Both the position numbers and the translations under genes were made by a program. Of a DNA stretch of 44,364 nucleotides, positions 44,311 through 44,364 are shown piece by piece (the first letter of the stretch is position 1; each line of letters opens with the position of its first letter). The notes under the pieces were generated by a model, which did no database searches, was not told where the DNA came from, and saw nothing but the letters and a program-made list of their open reading frames with translations. The DNA comes from Lachnospiraceae bacterium (GTDB lineage: Bacteria > Bacillota > Clostridia > Lachnospirales > Lachnospiraceae), in the NCBI GenBank assembly GCA_016287675.1, contig JAEFAR010000020.1:1-44364 (forward strand), written 5' to 3'.

Positions 44311-44364
44311 TTACACTGCATTTTTATTTTTTGAACTCTCCGCCATTGCCTTAAGGTCAAAGCC
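44311..44364 (-). CDS. C-terminal end of an unidentified protein (truncated by window)
   Basis: The last 17 codons read GFDLKAMAESSKNKNAV, then TAA at 44313-44311. A strong terminator directly after supports this as a real gene end. Too little is present to name it. Confidence 0.6.
   Translation of the reverse strand, partial: GFDLKAMAESSKNKNAV

Overview
The window looks like a chromosomal stretch of a polysaccharide-degrading, anaerobic Firmicute, most likely a Lachnospiraceae (Butyrivibrio-like) bacterium. This is inferred from the strong AGGAGG-type ribosome binding sites, the secA-prfB pair, the long-form hibernation factor, the frequent Rho-independent terminators and the mix of intracellular glycoside hydrolases, FGGY kinases and cyclic-di-GMP enzymes. 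No rRNA, tRNA, CRISPR array or prophage is visible. The only clear mobile gene is a DDE transposase cut by the left edge.

Layout. 1-2600: partial transposase, a frameshifted nuclease-like gene with a Thr-rich tandem repeat, and an array of five ~62-bp hairpin repeats. 2601-6111: guaA with a structured leader, then a NUDIX/esterase fusion, then a MITE-like inverted-repeat element. 6112-13142: uvrB-uvrA and a GH31 alpha-xylosidase-like enzyme, all on the plus strand. 13140-23234 (minus strand): secA, prfB (with the classic +1 frameshift site), an FGGY kinase, araD, a membrane GGDEF protein and a membrane EAL protein, with short gaps between them. 23235-23839: an AT-rich divergent promoter region with two perfect DnaA boxes. 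23840-24464: hpf and paired terminators.

24455-35339 (minus): a clan GH-A-like hydrolase, then an eight-gene run whose order of transcription is DUF1292, GH2, Pro/Thr-rich lipoprotein, XPD-type helicase/nuclease, VanZ-like, nagB, nagA, xylB. 35497-39685 (minus): a methyl-accepting chemotaxis protein and an HD-GYP-like protein. 39766-41949 (plus): a 5'-nucleotidase lipoprotein and a small HD phosphohydrolase. 41946-44020 (minus): a HAD phosphatase and a GPH-family sugar symporter. The right edge has a nested inverted repeat, a terminator and the last 17 codons of another minus-strand gene.

Functional themes. Sugar capture and intracellular processing (GPH symporter, GH31, GH2, GH-A, xylulokinase, ribulose kinase/epimerase, nagAB) sits beside cyclic-di-GMP turnover (GGDEF, EAL, HD-GYP) and chemotaxis. 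The rest is housekeeping: excision repair, protein export, translation termination, ribosome hibernation and GMP synthesis. The least explained signals are the hairpin-repeat array at 2164-2447, the attenuator-like guaA leader, the DnaA boxes upstream of secA/hpf, and the co-transcription of a DNA helicase with amino-sugar catabolism.
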